64,000 nt of DNA, taken from contig NZ_QZCH01000012.1 in assembly GCF_003596335.1 (NCBI RefSeq), forward strand, positions 1 to 64,000, given 5' to 3'. The translations under genes and the position numbers were made by a program. The notes beneath the pieces were generated by a model. The model worked only from the letters and a program-made list of their open reading frames with translations, searched no databases and had not been told where the DNA came from. Numbering within the stretch: the first letter of the stretch is position 1; the number at the start of each line of letters is the position of its first letter. Shown one piece after another: positions 44,559-54,408 of this stretch. This DNA is from Motilimonas pumila (GTDB lineage: Bacteria; Pseudomonadota; Gammaproteobacteria; Enterobacterales; CBDFNC01).

Positions 44559-45479
44559 TTAAAACACGGCGACCAATTTACCTCGCACATGGCCTTGCTG
44601 ACTCTCTTGGTAGGCTAGCTCGATATCATCCACTTGAAACAGCTTATTCGCATGAGCAAGCAACTGCTTACTTTCTACCAATTCGGTAATGTGATTGAGC
44701 TGCTCGGCGTTAGGCTGCACAAAGACAAACTCGGCTCTGACGTTGGCCTCCTTGGCTGCGGCGACGGTTTCGGGCATCAAGCCTGATAAACTAACTAAAC
44801 GGCCTTGGGGTTTAAGTACGGCAACTGCATCGAGTTGGAATTGCCCCCACATTGACTCGATCACCAAATCAACCGGTTGCTCTGCCAGCTCATCAATAAC
44901 GGATTGACTCTCGTAATCAATCACTTCATCTGCGCCAAGGGCCAATAAATAATCACGATTTTTTTCAGAGGCTGTAGTAATTACATAAGCGCCCATGATT
45001 TTGGCTAACTGAATGGCGATTGAGCCAACTCCGCCTGCGCCGGCTTGAATGAGTACCCTTTGCTCACGGCTTAATTTACCTGCCACAAATAACGCTTGCC
45101 AGCTGGTCAGTGCCGCCATAGGCAAAGACGCCGCCTGCGCTAATGACAGATTTTTAGGGGCTCGGGCAAGATGAGAGCGTTTAACGCTGCAGTATTCTGA
45201 TAAGCTGCCGGTTTGGCCGATGGTTTTCATGGCGTAGACTTTATCGCCCGCTTTAAAACCGTGGGCACTTTCGACGACTTCTCCGGCTACGTCTGAGCCT
45301 AAGGTTAAAGGCAGCGGTTGGTCTATTAGCTGCGCCAGCTGGCCGGAGGCAATTTTCCAGTCAACGGGATTGACGCCCACACCGGCTACTTTAATTAATA
45401 CTTCTTCCGATTTTAGGGTAGGTAAGTCTATTTCAGAAATGCTGATTTGGTCTTGGCTGAGTAACTGAACGGCTTTCAT
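44559..45479 (-). CDS. NADP-dependent oxidoreductase, quinone reductase-like (MDR superfamily)
   Basis: 306 aa from ATG 45479, with AAAGGAG upstream. The N-terminal GroES-like part has LIKVAGVGVNPVDWKI and LPLTLGSDVAGEVV, and the Rossmann part has ALTSWQALF and VLIQAGAGGVGSIAIQLAK. The zinc ligands of alcohol dehydrogenases are missing, so it is a zinc-free quinone or enone reductase. It is divergent from a LysR gene 166 bases away, the likely regulator. Confidence 0.9.
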   Translation of the reverse strand: MKAVQLLSQDQISISEIDLPTLKSEEVLIKVAGVGVNPVDWKIASGQLAQLIDQPLPLTLGSDVAGEVVESAHGFKAGDKVYAMKTIGQTGSLSEYCSVKRSHLARAPKNLSLAQAASLPMAALTSWQALFVAGKLSREQRVLIQAGAGGVGSIAIQLAKIMGAYVITTASEKNRDYLLALGADEVIDYESQSVIDELAEQPVDLVIESMWGQFQLDAVAVLKPQGRLVSLSGLMPETVAAAKEANVRAEFVFVQPNAEQLNHITELVESKQLLAHANKLFQVDDIELAYQESQQGHVRGKLVAVF

Positions 45480-45645
45480 TGATTGCTCCTTTTTGCTAGT
45501 CACCTGTCAATACTATTTATTCCTTATGGCTTGATAAATGTGCTAAATGGAGTAATAGTTTTTCCAAAATGGAATGAATAACTTGGTTTCTCAGTAAAAT
45601 AACAGCAACAGACCAACAACAAACCAGCAACAGGGAGGAAAGGCC

Positions 45646-46545
45646 ATGGATAAACTCACCGCCATGAACATCTTTATTAGGGTGACTGAGCTTGGCAGCT
45701 TTTCCAAAGCGGCAGATGAAATAAACACTTCTCCTTCGTATATCAGCAAACAAATTTCTGCCTTAGAGCAATCCCTTGGCGCGCGTTTATTGCAGCGAAC
45801 CACCCGCGTATTGAGCTTAACCGAAGCCGGTGAGTCGTATTTGCATCATTGCCGCAAAGTGGCGCAGCAATTAGCCATTGCTGAGAGTGAAATTGCTGAG
45901 TTACAAGGCACGCCAGCAGGCTTGCTTCGCGTGAGCATGCCCAGCGTGTTAGGTGAACAAGCCAGCGCCCTGATGTATGCGCAGTTTATGCGTCAATACC
46001 CCAGCATAGAGCTGGACATCATGGTAGAGGACAGATTTGTAGATATGGTAGAAGAAGGCTTTGATATTTGCATTCGCGCCAGTGAAGCCTTTCCTGATTC
46101 CAGCTTAATCTACAAACCCATTGGTGATTTAGCGGTGCACTTAAAGGCGGCCCCTGAGTATCTTGCGCAACATGGTCATCCTCGCACGGCGAAAGATCTT
46201 GCTCATCATCCCTTGATTTCCCATCGTTATGGCTGGGCTAATAGCTATCGCTTTGTAAAAGAAGGGACCACAGAGCAGGTCGCGTTTGAGCGCAAAGTGC
46301 GGGTGAATAATACTGCTATGGTGCGCCACTTATTAACACAAGGTATGGGGGTGGGTTTTTTGCCTGTATATCGTAGCGATGAGCAAAATGATGATTCTCT
46401 GGTGACCTTATTACCAGATTATCAAGACGGTACCATCACTATTAGCATGGTGTATCCGGCGCGTACTTTTACCCCCTTGAAGGTACATAAGTTTATCGCT
46501 TTTTTTCAGTTGTGGTTTGAGCAGCATATGCAAACACTTGGCTAA
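45646..46545 (+). CDS. LysR-family regulator
   Basis: 299 aa. The winged helix at 1-60 (MDKLTAMNIFIRVTELGSFS, SPSYISKQISALEQSLGARL) is of the DhcR/YafC-like group; the effector domain contains EDRFVDMVEEGFDICIRAS. A very strong ribosome site, GGGAGGAAAGG. It is divergent from the oxidoreductase gene, so it most likely controls that gene in response to its substrate. Confidence 0.9.
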   Translation: MDKLTAMNIFIRVTELGSFSKAADEINTSPSYISKQISALEQSLGARLLQRTTRVLSLTEAGESYLHHCRKVAQQLAIAESEIAELQGTPAGLLRVSMPSVLGEQASALMYAQFMRQYPSIELDIMVEDRFVDMVEEGFDICIRASEAFPDSSLIYKPIGDLAVHLKAAPEYLAQHGHPRTAKDLAHHPLISHRYGWANSYRFVKEGTTEQVAFERKVRVNNTAMVRHLLTQGMGVGFLPVYRSDEQNDDSLVTLLPDYQDGTITISMVYPARTFTPLKVHKFIAFFQLWFEQHMQTLG

Positions 46546-46560
46546 GCGGAACGGCCTGTA

Positions 46561-47349
46561 TTAAAGGGTAGAAAAGTCGTGACTATAAGACAAAATGATC
46601 TTTTGGGTGGCGCCATAGTCGTTATCAGCAGCAATGGCTAACAGGCTAACCGAGTCTCTTTGGGTAAACTTATAACCAACACCCGCACCTAACCAATAAC
46701 CAAAGTAGTCATCTGAGCCTGCCGAGGCCCCGGCAAAGGTGATTAAGGTATAGCTGTCGTTAAGAGGCTTTAAAGAGAAGTAGCCCAAGTAACCGCCCGT
46801 GCTGTCGGTAGGGTGCAATAAATAAGGGTTAGCAGGATCATATTCTGGCTCGCCTTCACCCACCGGGCGTTCACCATCGGTGTAATTAAAGCCTGCCATC
46901 GGGAAGATTTGCCAACCGTTAGGCTCAATACCAAACACGGTTAACGGCACAAAGGTGCCGACGCTGTAGTTATTGTAATTAGAGCCGTCGTCGTATTCAC
47001 TTTTACCAAAGTTGAAGTTCACTATGCCAATATCAAATAACCAAGAGCCTCCTAGCATCCACTCGCCGGTATCTGGGTGAAGCCTTAGGTTGATTTTTTG
47101 GGCTTCGCTTAGGCCAATTGAGCCAGAGATAGAATAACCGAACTTTTCAGACTCAAAGTTATAGTCACCGGCAAAGCCCAGTTTGGTATTGATACGAGTC
47201 GGATCGTCGGCATTTTTGCTTTTGTTGTCGTAAATGTCTCGTTCTTGGCTTGGTGCTTCTTCGCCGTCGCTTTGTTCCGAGGCCCAACTCGTAGGGGCAA
47301 ATAAAACAGGCGAGATTAAACATAAGGCAGCAAGGGGCATTCGAGGCAT
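46561..47349 (-). CDS. Outer-membrane beta-barrel-like protein, unknown
   Basis: 262 aa from ATG 47349 with a signal peptide (MPRMPLAALCLISPVLFAPT, cleavage near SWA). An acidic spacer (SDGEEAPSQERDIYDNKSK) precedes alternating strands with Tyr, Gly and Phe (SISGSIGLSEAQKINLRLH, NFNFGKSEYDDG, FGYWLGAGVGYKF). The end, ILSYSHDFSTL, is not a standard Phe terminus. A small barrel is likely; the family is not recognised. Confidence 0.65.
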   Translation of the reverse strand: MPRMPLAALCLISPVLFAPTSWASEQSDGEEAPSQERDIYDNKSKNADDPTRINTKLGFAGDYNFESEKFGYSISGSIGLSEAQKINLRLHPDTGEWMLGGSWLFDIGIVNFNFGKSEYDDGSNYNNYSVGTFVPLTVFGIEPNGWQIFPMAGFNYTDGERPVGEGEPEYDPANPYLLHPTDSTGGYLGYFSLKPLNDSYTLITFAGASAGSDDYFGYWLGAGVGYKFTQRDSVSLLAIAADNDYGATQKIILSYSHDFSTL

Positions 47350-47479
47350 AGTGATGTTATCCAATCGGAAAAAAGCAGAAATAAAGGGGTTAAAAAGTGA
47401 GGCGAAAATAAAGCTCGCGCGTAGATCACTTGCTTGATAGTTTACACTTTGTTCAACGTGAATGTTACAGGCAACAGAT

Positions 47480-48115
47480 ATGGACTTATGGCAAGGCTTA
47501 TTATTGATAACCTCTATTCACCTTTTGGCTGCGGCGTCGCCGGGGCCGGATTTTGTATTGGTGTCGCAACAAACCTTAACTCAAGGGAAGCGGGCTGGAT
47601 TATGGTGTAGTCTCGGCATTGCGCTGGGGCTGGGTATTCATATTCTATATTCTGCGCTGGGCTTGGCCACTGTCATTGCGAATTCAGCTACTTTATTGTG
47701 GGTCATCAAAATACTGGGTGGCAGTTACTTAATCTATTTAGGCTTGCAAGGTTTACGCAGTCGGGGAGGGCAAGTCACCGCTATTTCAACGACGGGAGCA
47801 AAAACGGCATCACTGGCCGCTGGCAAGCTCGTGCGGCGGGGCTTTTTATGTAACGCCTTAAATCCCAAAGCGCCGGTGTATTTTGTATCCTTGTTTACTT
47901 TGGTGTTGTCTGCTGACATGCCACTATATCAATTGGCGATTTATGGCCTCTGGATGATGGTGATCCAGTTTGTTTGGTTTGCGCTGGTGGTGAACATTTT
48001 GTCGCAGCCAAGATTAAACGCCCAGTTTCAACGCTGCAGCCATTGGATAGACCGCGTATTAGGCGGAGCCATGATAGCCTTAGGACTGAAAGTGTTGGTG
48101 GGTAAAATTCAATAA
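47480..48115 (+). CDS. LysE-family exporter, RhtC-like
   Basis: 211 aa from ATG 47480 (MDLWQGLLLITSIHLLAAAS), favoured because family members begin here and an AGG lies before it; an ATG at 47462 is possible. Six helices. The family motif SPGPDFVLVSQQTL is at residues 20-33, and KRAGLWCSLGIALGLGIH and NPKAPVYFVSLF follow. RhtC-type proteins export threonine or other amino acids. Co-directional genes follow, but the GNAT gene is unrelated. Confidence 0.9.
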   Translation: MDLWQGLLLITSIHLLAAASPGPDFVLVSQQTLTQGKRAGLWCSLGIALGLGIHILYSALGLATVIANSATLLWVIKILGGSYLIYLGLQGLRSRGGQVTAISTTGAKTASLAAGKLVRRGFLCNALNPKAPVYFVSLFTLVLSADMPLYQLAIYGLWMMVIQFVWFALVVNILSQPRLNAQFQRCSHWIDRVLGGAMIALGLKVLVGKIQ

Positions 48116-48158
48116 TGCCTGTTTGATTGGGCAAACAAGACAAGGAGTCAGAATTAAT

Positions 48159-48653
48159 ATGGGTGTGTTAACTATTCGCCGTGCCAAGCTTGAAGACGCC
48201 GCCGCGTTGAGTCAAATAGCTAATGGCTTAAGTCACTTTTATATGGCGGATGCGCAGCTCCCTGTGCCGACTTGGCTGCAGCAAAGTTTTACTGAAGAAG
48301 GTTACCGTCAGCGGTTGGCTGAGCCGGCGTTTATTCATGACGTTGCGGTAATTGATGGCCACGTTGCGGGTTTCATTGCCACCCGTAATAATGACTATTT
48401 ATACAACTTATTTGTGGCTCAAGCGTACCATGGCCAGGGTATCGCTAAACGGTTATGGCAACATGTGCTGCAACGCTGGCAGCAGCAAGCCGTGCAGCCT
48501 GCAACCGTTTCGCTACGCTCTTCATTATTTGCCGTGCCTGTGTATTCAAGGTTCGGGTTTGTCAAAGTGGGACAAGTTGGCGAGCACGAGGGGGTCGCCT
48601 TTCAACCTATGGCATTAGCATTAAAACAATCGTTAACAGAGGAACGTTTATGA
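48159..48653 (+). CDS. GNAT N-acetyltransferase
   Basis: 164 aa from ATG 48159, with AAGGAG upstream. The acetyl-CoA loop is LFVAQAYHGQGIAKRLWQHV (Q/R-x-x-G-x-G/A). Acts on an unknown amine or N-terminus in the cytoplasm. Its stop overlaps the ATG of the DM13 gene (ATGA), so the two are translationally coupled. Confidence 0.88.
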   Translation: MGVLTIRRAKLEDAAALSQIANGLSHFYMADAQLPVPTWLQQSFTEEGYRQRLAEPAFIHDVAVIDGHVAGFIATRNNDYLYNLFVAQAYHGQGIAKRLWQHVLQRWQQQAVQPATVSLRSSLFAVPVYSRFGFVKVGQVGEHEGVAFQPMALALKQSLTEERL

Positions 48654-49129
48654 AGATGATTCGCTACGCTATTTTAGCCATTTCTCACGTGTTAACCTTG
48701 GTCGTCGGCATCGGCTTAGGCATTTATATGTTGCCTATTTTGATTGCTCCCAAGGCCCCTTCAACCGCCGAAATTGCAAAAGTCACAGCGCAGACCGAAT
48801 TTACCGCATCGTTTACTCGCGAGCGCCAAGACAGTGACGCCCTGCACTGGGGAGAAGGCAAGGTCGTGCTAAGTGCTGACGCCATTGGCTTTATGGGAGA
48901 GTTGGCTCCAGGACCTGATTATAAGCTCTACCTTTCGCCCCGCTTCGTGGAAACCGAAGCCGATTTTAATGCTTTAAAAAGCCAAATGGTGCGGGTAGGA
49001 GACGTAAAAACGTTTGAAAACTTTCTGTTGCCGTTGCCGCAAACGGTAGCGTTAAGCCAATATAATACCGTGGTTATTTGGTGCGAAACCTTTGGTCAAT
49101 TTATTACCTCGGGCCAATATCGAGAATAA
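48650..49129 (+). CDS. DM13-domain membrane-anchored protein
   Basis: 159 aa. One N-terminal helix (residues 6-28) anchors it; the DM13 domain follows (about 58-157: ALHWGEGKVVLSADAIGFMG, GPDYKLYLSPRFVETEADF, YNTVVIWCETFGQFITSGQY with the conserved single cysteine). DM13 is thought to bind metal or move electrons. Overlaps the GNAT stop by four bases. The longer upstream reading is antisense-free but overlaps GNAT, so I reject it. Confidence 0.82.
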   Translation: MKMIRYAILAISHVLTLVVGIGLGIYMLPILIAPKAPSTAEIAKVTAQTEFTASFTRERQDSDALHWGEGKVVLSADAIGFMGELAPGPDYKLYLSPRFVETEADFNALKSQMVRVGDVKTFENFLLPLPQTVALSQYNTVVIWCETFGQFITSGQYRE

Positions 49130-49360
49130 GTGTAACAGCAATGGCAAAGGCTTTATCGTTAAGCCTGTAGTGGCAAATAGTGAGATCATGGCAAGCGCTT
49201 TGCTGTAGCCACCGATTTTAATCATAGCACTTGGCATTGTCTGGTTATGACTGCAGCGTACGCGTGTGCGTATCTGTAGCCGCGCTTTTAAGCTGACCCA
49301 GCGCAAAAAGCGTTAAGGCGGCTGTGCTATAGTGCCGCTTTGTTCTTCTGAGGTTATGCT

Positions 49361-50086
49361 GTGGACAGCGCAATATTGATCGCCATGTTGGTGATTATCA
49401 TCGGAGCGTATTTACAATCTGCGATTGGTTTTGGTTTGGCGATTGCAACCGCGCCGGTATTGTATTTTCTTTCACCTGATTATGTGCCTGCGCCGATTAC
49501 CATGGTGGCCGTTGGGCTGTCGCTCACAAACGCTTGGCATTATCGCCAAGACTTATCCTTAAAAGGCCTAAGCCATGCCATTTTGGGACGCATCCCGGGC
49601 ACATTAGCCGGCGGCGCGCTGCTTTGGTACATTAACGCGCAGCAATTATCTTTATTGATTGGCCTGACTGTATTGGCGGCGGTTGCAGTGAGTTTATTGC
49701 CCGTCAGAATTGAACCTACCCCTAAACGTCTGGCCTGGGCGGGCTTTTTTTCTGGCCTGTTTGGCACCAGCTCTGGCATTGGCGGACCACCGATGGCGCT
49801 GCTATTACAGCATCAAGCTGCCAATGTCATTCGCGCCAACTTGGCCGCGTTCTTTTTAGTCAGCTCTTTGATGTCTTTAGCCGTTCAAGGAGCCAGCGGC
49901 TACCTAACTTGGCATCATGTGCAGTTAACGTGGCCGCTTATTCCCGCATCCTTTGTTGGTTATTGGCTCGCTAAACGTACCAACCACTTAATTGCTAAAC
50001 ACCAGCTGCGAATGATGTCGTTAGTCTTGTGTTGTGTGTCCGGTGGCGCGGCGGTCGTGGGCTATGTGCTTATGGCGACGTCTTAA
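49361..50086 (+). CDS. TauE/SafE (TSUP)-family permease
   Basis: 241 aa from GTG 49361 (TGAGG upstream). Seven to eight helices. The first repeat has GAYLQSAIGFGLAIATAPVL, and the second has GFFSGLFGTSSGIGGPPMALLL, the GG-P-x motif of the family. Members export or import sulfite, sulfonates or organic acids. No co-transcribed gene gives the substrate. Confidence 0.9.
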   Translation: MDSAILIAMLVIIIGAYLQSAIGFGLAIATAPVLYFLSPDYVPAPITMVAVGLSLTNAWHYRQDLSLKGLSHAILGRIPGTLAGGALLWYINAQQLSLLIGLTVLAAVAVSLLPVRIEPTPKRLAWAGFFSGLFGTSSGIGGPPMALLLQHQAANVIRANLAAFFLVSSLMSLAVQGASGYLTWHHVQLTWPLIPASFVGYWLAKRTNHLIAKHQLRMMSLVLCCVSGGAAVVGYVLMATS

Positions 50087-50181
50087 GCTAGTTTGTAAAG
50101 CCTGTCATTCAAGTCAAACATTAAGGCAAAAAACGAAAGCAAAAATCAGGCTAGCTTTTAACGTTTATGCCTACCCCATTT

Positions 50182-50201
50182 GACCTGCTTTGGGGCAGGT
50201 C
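50182..50201 (+). terminator. Hairpin after the TSUP permease
   Basis: GACCTGC and GCAGGTC around TTTGGG, without a long T run, about 95 bases past the stop. Confidence 0.4.
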
Positions 50202-50310
50202 TTGGAGGCAAGAGCTGGCAATCTTAATTGAAGGGGTCAATGACAATTGAAATCATCGACGCTTTCTCAGTTCTGGTGAACAGATTGCCTTTTTATGTTT
50301 GTTCACACTC

Positions 50311-50556
50311 TTAACTGTGAGAGCAGGTATCGCCCGCTTTACGAGTAAAGCCGCTATCATCGCCTTCAAACTTGCCTTTGCCTTTTAAAAAGCTCACGGC
50401 TTGGGCCGCATCCATGCCTTGCTGACTGCAACTGCGGTATTGGGCATCTTCACCGAAGGTGCGTTGCATCGCAGCAATTAACGAGTCTGTGCTGTATTGC
50501 TCTGCCGATTGCGACATCATATTTAATACGTCATGTACATGAACTTTGTTGGACAT
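50311..50556 (-). CDS. yecH: YecH-family (DUF2492) metal-binding protein
   Basis: 81 aa. The chain matches E. coli YecH: VHVHDVLNMM at the start (HxH), EDAQYRSCSQQGMDAAQAVSFL in the middle and KAGDTCSHS at the end, with Cys and His likely to bind zinc. Function unknown. Alone on its strand. Confidence 0.9.
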   Translation of the reverse strand: MSNKVHVHDVLNMMSQSAEQYSTDSLIAAMQRTFGEDAQYRSCSQQGMDAAQAVSFLKGKGKFEGDDSGFTRKAGDTCSHS

Positions 50557-50789
50557 TGTATTACCTCTAAATCAAAAGACGCTGTCAAAATCCCACACTG
50601 GTCACAAAGTGGCAAGGGCTATCGAACCGGATGCTGATATAAATCAAATCCTGTGGGTGTTTTGTGTTGGCTTGATTTGACGGCAAAAGACATCGCCAGC
50701 CGCTGGCGAATTTAAGGCTGTGATTTGACCTTGCTTGGTTTCGGTGTATGTTGTGTATAGGCTTCATATAATCAATAGGATACGGCGAT

Positions 50790-51449
50790 ATGTATACACT
50801 GTTTTATGCCCCCACTCCCAATGGCCATAAAGTGACTTTAATGCTCGAAGCGTTAGGCGTGGATTACCGTTTAATCCCTATCAATATTCGTTTGAATGAT
50901 CAGTTTTTACCGTCGTTTTTAGAGCTTGCACCCAATAACCGCATCCCTGTGCTGGTGGATGAAGAAGAAGGCATCAGTGTGTTTGAGTCTGGCGCAATTT
51001 TGACTTATTTAGCGGAAAAATATCTGGCTTTTTTACCTGAGTCTGGGCCGGAGCGTTATGAAGTATTGCAGTGGCTTAATTGGCAAATGGGTGGTCTTGG
51101 GCCTATGGCCGGGCAAAACCACCACTTTAATTTGTACGCGCCAGAGGTTGTGCCATATGGTATTAAGCGTTACACCGAAGAAACCCACCGTTTATACGGC
51201 GTGTTGAACCAACAACTGACGGGGCAAGACTATGTTGCAGGCGATTACTCCATTGCCGACATGGCCATTTTTCCTTGGGTAAGGCCGCACGTACAGCAAC
51301 AACAAGACATAGCGCTGTTTCCGCACATTGCCCGCTACCTCGACACCATGAACGCGCGAGCAGATGTGCAAGCAGCCCTTGCTAAGGGCGAGCATTTTGA
51401 CTGGGAAGCCAGCCTAACCGATGAACAGTTACAGCGTTTACTTGCTTAA
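50790..51449 (+). CDS. Glutathione S-transferase, YfcG/Nu-class-like
   Basis: 219 aa. The N-terminal thioredoxin-like domain has TPNGHKVTLMLEALGVDY (Asn/Thr glutathione site in place of Tyr) and NNRIPVLVDEEEGISVFESGAIL (cis-Pro, glutathione binding). The C-terminal helical domain starts near 90 with QWLNWQMGGLGPMAGQ, characteristic of YfcG and YghU, which reduce disulfides of glutathione. So it is a disulfide-bond oxidoreductase. Glutathione is made by the synthetase at 18972. Confidence 0.9.
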   Translation: MYTLFYAPTPNGHKVTLMLEALGVDYRLIPINIRLNDQFLPSFLELAPNNRIPVLVDEEEGISVFESGAILTYLAEKYLAFLPESGPERYEVLQWLNWQMGGLGPMAGQNHHFNLYAPEVVPYGIKRYTEETHRLYGVLNQQLTGQDYVAGDYSIADMAIFPWVRPHVQQQQDIALFPHIARYLDTMNARADVQAALAKGEHFDWEASLTDEQLQRLLA

Positions 51450-51558
51450 TGCTCATCGCGCTGTGTGGTATCTGTGAGAGGATAAATCACAAAGTGTTGA
51501 AGTTGAATTTCTCCTTGCTGAGATACACGCAAAGATACGCAGAGTAAGGTAATAACGA

Positions 51559-51936
51559 GTGAGTAAAAATATCAAACGATCGCGCACCAGACATAAAAAC
51601 TGCTACTGCAGCTTGTGGCAAACCTCCCCTGACACCCTCACTCAGCAAGGAGTAAAGCCCGGTTATTGCGGGATTTGCAGCTTATGTGGTGAACAAGGTC
51701 ACTTACGCCATGCACCAGGCTTTCATCCTTATACAGATGCTTGGTGTGACTCATGTTTTAAAGCTCAATCTATGGTGAATGGCCTGCAATGTCTCTCTGT
51801 GCCCTTGGCGATATGCAGCTTGTTGTTTAGCCTTTATTGGCTACTGGGCTTGTGCGTGGGGGTATTTGTATTTACCTATGCGCTTATTAACTACAAAACT
51901 CACTGGATCCGAAAGATTGCCGGTGTGTTGCCTTAA
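51559..51936 (+). CDS. Zinc-finger membrane protein, unknown
   Basis: 125 aa from GTG 51559. A Cys-rich start (NCYCSLW, CGICSLCGEQGH, HP-x-W-CDSC) suggests one or two zinc sites; two hydrophobic helices follow (about 77-105). Function and family unknown to me. No operon partner; the MBL gene next to it converges. Confidence 0.6.
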   Translation: MSKNIKRSRTRHKNCYCSLWQTSPDTLTQQGVKPGYCGICSLCGEQGHLRHAPGFHPYTDAWCDSCFKAQSMVNGLQCLSVPLAICSLLFSLYWLLGLCVGVFVFTYALINYKTHWIRKIAGVLP

Positions 51937-51992
51937 TCGTTTGGGTTTAGGGAGTAACAACGCGTAAGGGGGAGCTTACGCGTCTTTTTACG

Positions 51993-52622
51993 TTAATAAA
52001 TATACGGGTTGGTTTTTTTCTCTTTGCCAAATGTTGACTCAGGACCGTGTCCACTGACGAATTTAGTTTCATCTGGCAATGGCCAAAGCTTGGTTTTGAT
52101 GGCCGTAATTAATTGCTCGTGATTGCCCATTGGGAAGTCGGTACGGCCAATAGAACCACGAAATAACACGTCGCCCACTAAGGCTTGTTGGCTGGCATGG
52201 TCGACAAAGACAACGTGGCCTGGAGTATGGCCCGGGCAATGTAATACCGCCATTTCTACTGCGCCAAAGCTTACCGTGTCACCGTCTTCTAACCAGCGGC
52301 TTGGGGTAAATTTCTCTAACTTTGGAAAACCAAACATTTGGCTTTGCATATCAAAGCCTTCAATCCAGTAAGTGTCATCTTTATGGGGCCCTTCAATGGG
52401 CACGTTCAAGCTTTTGGCCAGTTCTGCGGTGCCGCCTGCATGATCTAAGTGGGCGTGGGTGATAAAGATTTTCTCCACCGTGACGCCTTCTTCAGCAATG
52501 GCTTGCAAGATCCTTGGTACGTCGCCTCCGGGATCGACCACCGCCGCTTGTTGAGTTTTTTCACAAATCAACAAGGTACAGTTTTGGTGAAACGGGGTCA
52601 CAGGAATGATTCGAATGCGCAT
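51993..52622 (-). CDS. MBL-fold hydrolase, YcbL/GloB2-like
   Basis: 209 aa from ATG 52622, with AAGGAG before it. Metal site: ITHAHLDHAGG near 54-64, CPGHTPGHV near 131-139, LVGDVLFRGSIGRTD near 149-163 and VSGHGPESTFG at 190-200. It resembles YcbL, the short glyoxalase II-type hydrolase without the C-terminal domain. It would hydrolyse S-lactoylglutathione or related thioesters. Confidence 0.92.
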   Translation of the reverse strand: MRIRIIPVTPFHQNCTLLICEKTQQAAVVDPGGDVPRILQAIAEEGVTVEKIFITHAHLDHAGGTAELAKSLNVPIEGPHKDDTYWIEGFDMQSQMFGFPKLEKFTPSRWLEDGDTVSFGAVEMAVLHCPGHTPGHVVFVDHASQQALVGDVLFRGSIGRTDFPMGNHEQLITAIKTKLWPLPDETKFVSGHGPESTFGKEKKTNPYIY

Positions 52623-52911
52623 GGTCAGCTCCTTAATTTGTCTGGCGTTAGTGTAACCATTTTCGTCGCTGACGCTAGGGGCTAAGATCAGCATTATGGT
52701 GGTTTTTAAGCGTCAATATGCCGCAACCATCGTTGGCGTTGGATCACTTTCTGAGGCATTTATTGGCATGGGATGTCGGTTTTAAGATTTTTGTCATAAA
52801 ACTGACATTGCTGCCTAGCTAGAGTGGAAAGGCTTGAACTATGCTGAAATTAACACTTCAGCTGGTTTGTCAGTCAGACAATTGGCGAAATGGAGTACAA
52901 GGAGAAAGCCT

Positions 52912-54291
52912 ATGGGAAATGATGATCGTAAGTTTTTTATCTTAGATACCAACGTATTACTACATGAACCCCTCGCAATTTATTCTTTCCAAGAGCACAA
53001 CGTCATCATTCCGATGACGGTTTTAGAAGAGTTAGACCGAATCAAAGACAGGCAAAAGGATGTTAGCCGTGATGCTCGAGTGGCGATTCGTGCCTTAGAA
53101 GACATTTTTAAAGACGCTGATCCCGACGCCATTACACAAGGCGTATTACTGAGCAAAAACGATGAAGACCACAGTGGTCGTGTGGCCATTTTCACTGATC
53201 ACCATCAACCCATGAGCCAAGAGGTCTTCACTGAAGACGAACCGGATAACCGCATTATCAATGCTGCTTTGTATTTACAACAAGTGAAAGAGCGCACTCA
53301 AGTAGTCTTGGTCACTAAAGACATTAACATGCGCCTCAAAGCTAAAGGGGCGGGGCTCAAGTACGTAGAGGATTACCGCACCGACCAGCTGATTGATGAT
53401 ATTCAGCTATTGTCGAAAGGCTTTCGCCAGTTACCCGGGAGTTTTTGGGACCAAGTGGAAGACTGCGACAGCGATACGCAGGGGCGTGATACCTTCCATA
53501 ATTTAGACCCAAGCTTGATAGAAGGGGCGTACCCGAACGAATACATCTTGGATGAAACCAAACTGTTTGCGGCCAAAGTCGTGGCCCAAGAAGCCGGCAA
53601 CCTTCGCTTACAAGACTTGGGCAGAGACCGCTTATTGTCGCGTAATGCTTGGGGGATTCAGCCGAAAAATATATACCAAGCCATGGCAATTAACGCCTTG
53701 CTTGATCCCAATATAGAATTGGTGATCCTTACCGGTCCCGCCGGTTGTGGTAAAACCCTATTGGCCATGGCCGCAGCATTAGAGTTGGTGGTGGAAAAAG
53801 GCATTTACGATAAGGTTATCGTGACCCGAAACACGCCCGAAATTGCCGAGTCTATCGGTTTTTTACCCGGCACCGAAGAAGAAAAAATGATGCCTTGGCT
53901 GGCTGCTATCACAGATACCTTGGAAGTACTGCATAAAAACGATGAATGCACTGATGGGTCGCTGGACTACATTATGGAAAAAGCCAATATCCAGTTTAAG
54001 TCGGTGAACTTTATGCGTGGTCGCAGTATCCAAAATTCGTTTGTACTGTTAGATGAATGTCAAAACCTCACCGCTTCGCAACTGAAAACCATCATTACCC
54101 GTTGCGGGGAAGGCACTAAGTTGGTTTGTTCGGGCAACTTGGCACAAATTGACAGTAACTATCTTACCCCTGTGACTTCTGGCTTAACGTATATTGTTGA
54201 GCGCTTTAAAGATTTTGAAGGCAGCGCCAATGTTTACCTGAATGGCGTCGTGCGTAGCCGCTTGGCGTCGTTTGCAGAGGAAAATTTATAG
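52912..54291 (+). CDS. PIN-PhoH fusion ATPase/RNase (PhoH2 type)
   Basis: 459 aa from ATG 52912; AAGGAG precedes. The N-terminal PIN RNase domain (1-150) has FILDTNVLLHEP, EELDRIKD and the acidic VLVTKDINMRLKA set. The C-terminal PhoH ATPase has ILTGPAGCGKTLLAMA (Walker A, near 272) and SFVLLDECQNLTASQLK (Walker B, near 376). Such fusions unwind and cut RNA. A PilZ gene follows after 117 bases. Confidence 0.95.
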   Translation: MGNDDRKFFILDTNVLLHEPLAIYSFQEHNVIIPMTVLEELDRIKDRQKDVSRDARVAIRALEDIFKDADPDAITQGVLLSKNDEDHSGRVAIFTDHHQPMSQEVFTEDEPDNRIINAALYLQQVKERTQVVLVTKDINMRLKAKGAGLKYVEDYRTDQLIDDIQLLSKGFRQLPGSFWDQVEDCDSDTQGRDTFHNLDPSLIEGAYPNEYILDETKLFAAKVVAQEAGNLRLQDLGRDRLLSRNAWGIQPKNIYQAMAINALLDPNIELVILTGPAGCGKTLLAMAAALELVVEKGIYDKVIVTRNTPEIAESIGFLPGTEEEKMMPWLAAITDTLEVLHKNDECTDGSLDYIMEKANIQFKSVNFMRGRSIQNSFVLLDECQNLTASQLKTIITRCGEGTKLVCSGNLAQIDSNYLTPVTSGLTYIVERFKDFEGSANVYLNGVVRSRLASFAEENL

Positions 54292-54408
54292 CTTAATGAG
54301 CAAGTGTGCGGTGGTTAGCAGTTATGTAATTATGGCTTGACCCATTTTGCTAACTGCTGCATGTTGTTCAACCATGTGAATTTGTATTTAAAGAAATAGG
54401 AGTAGCGA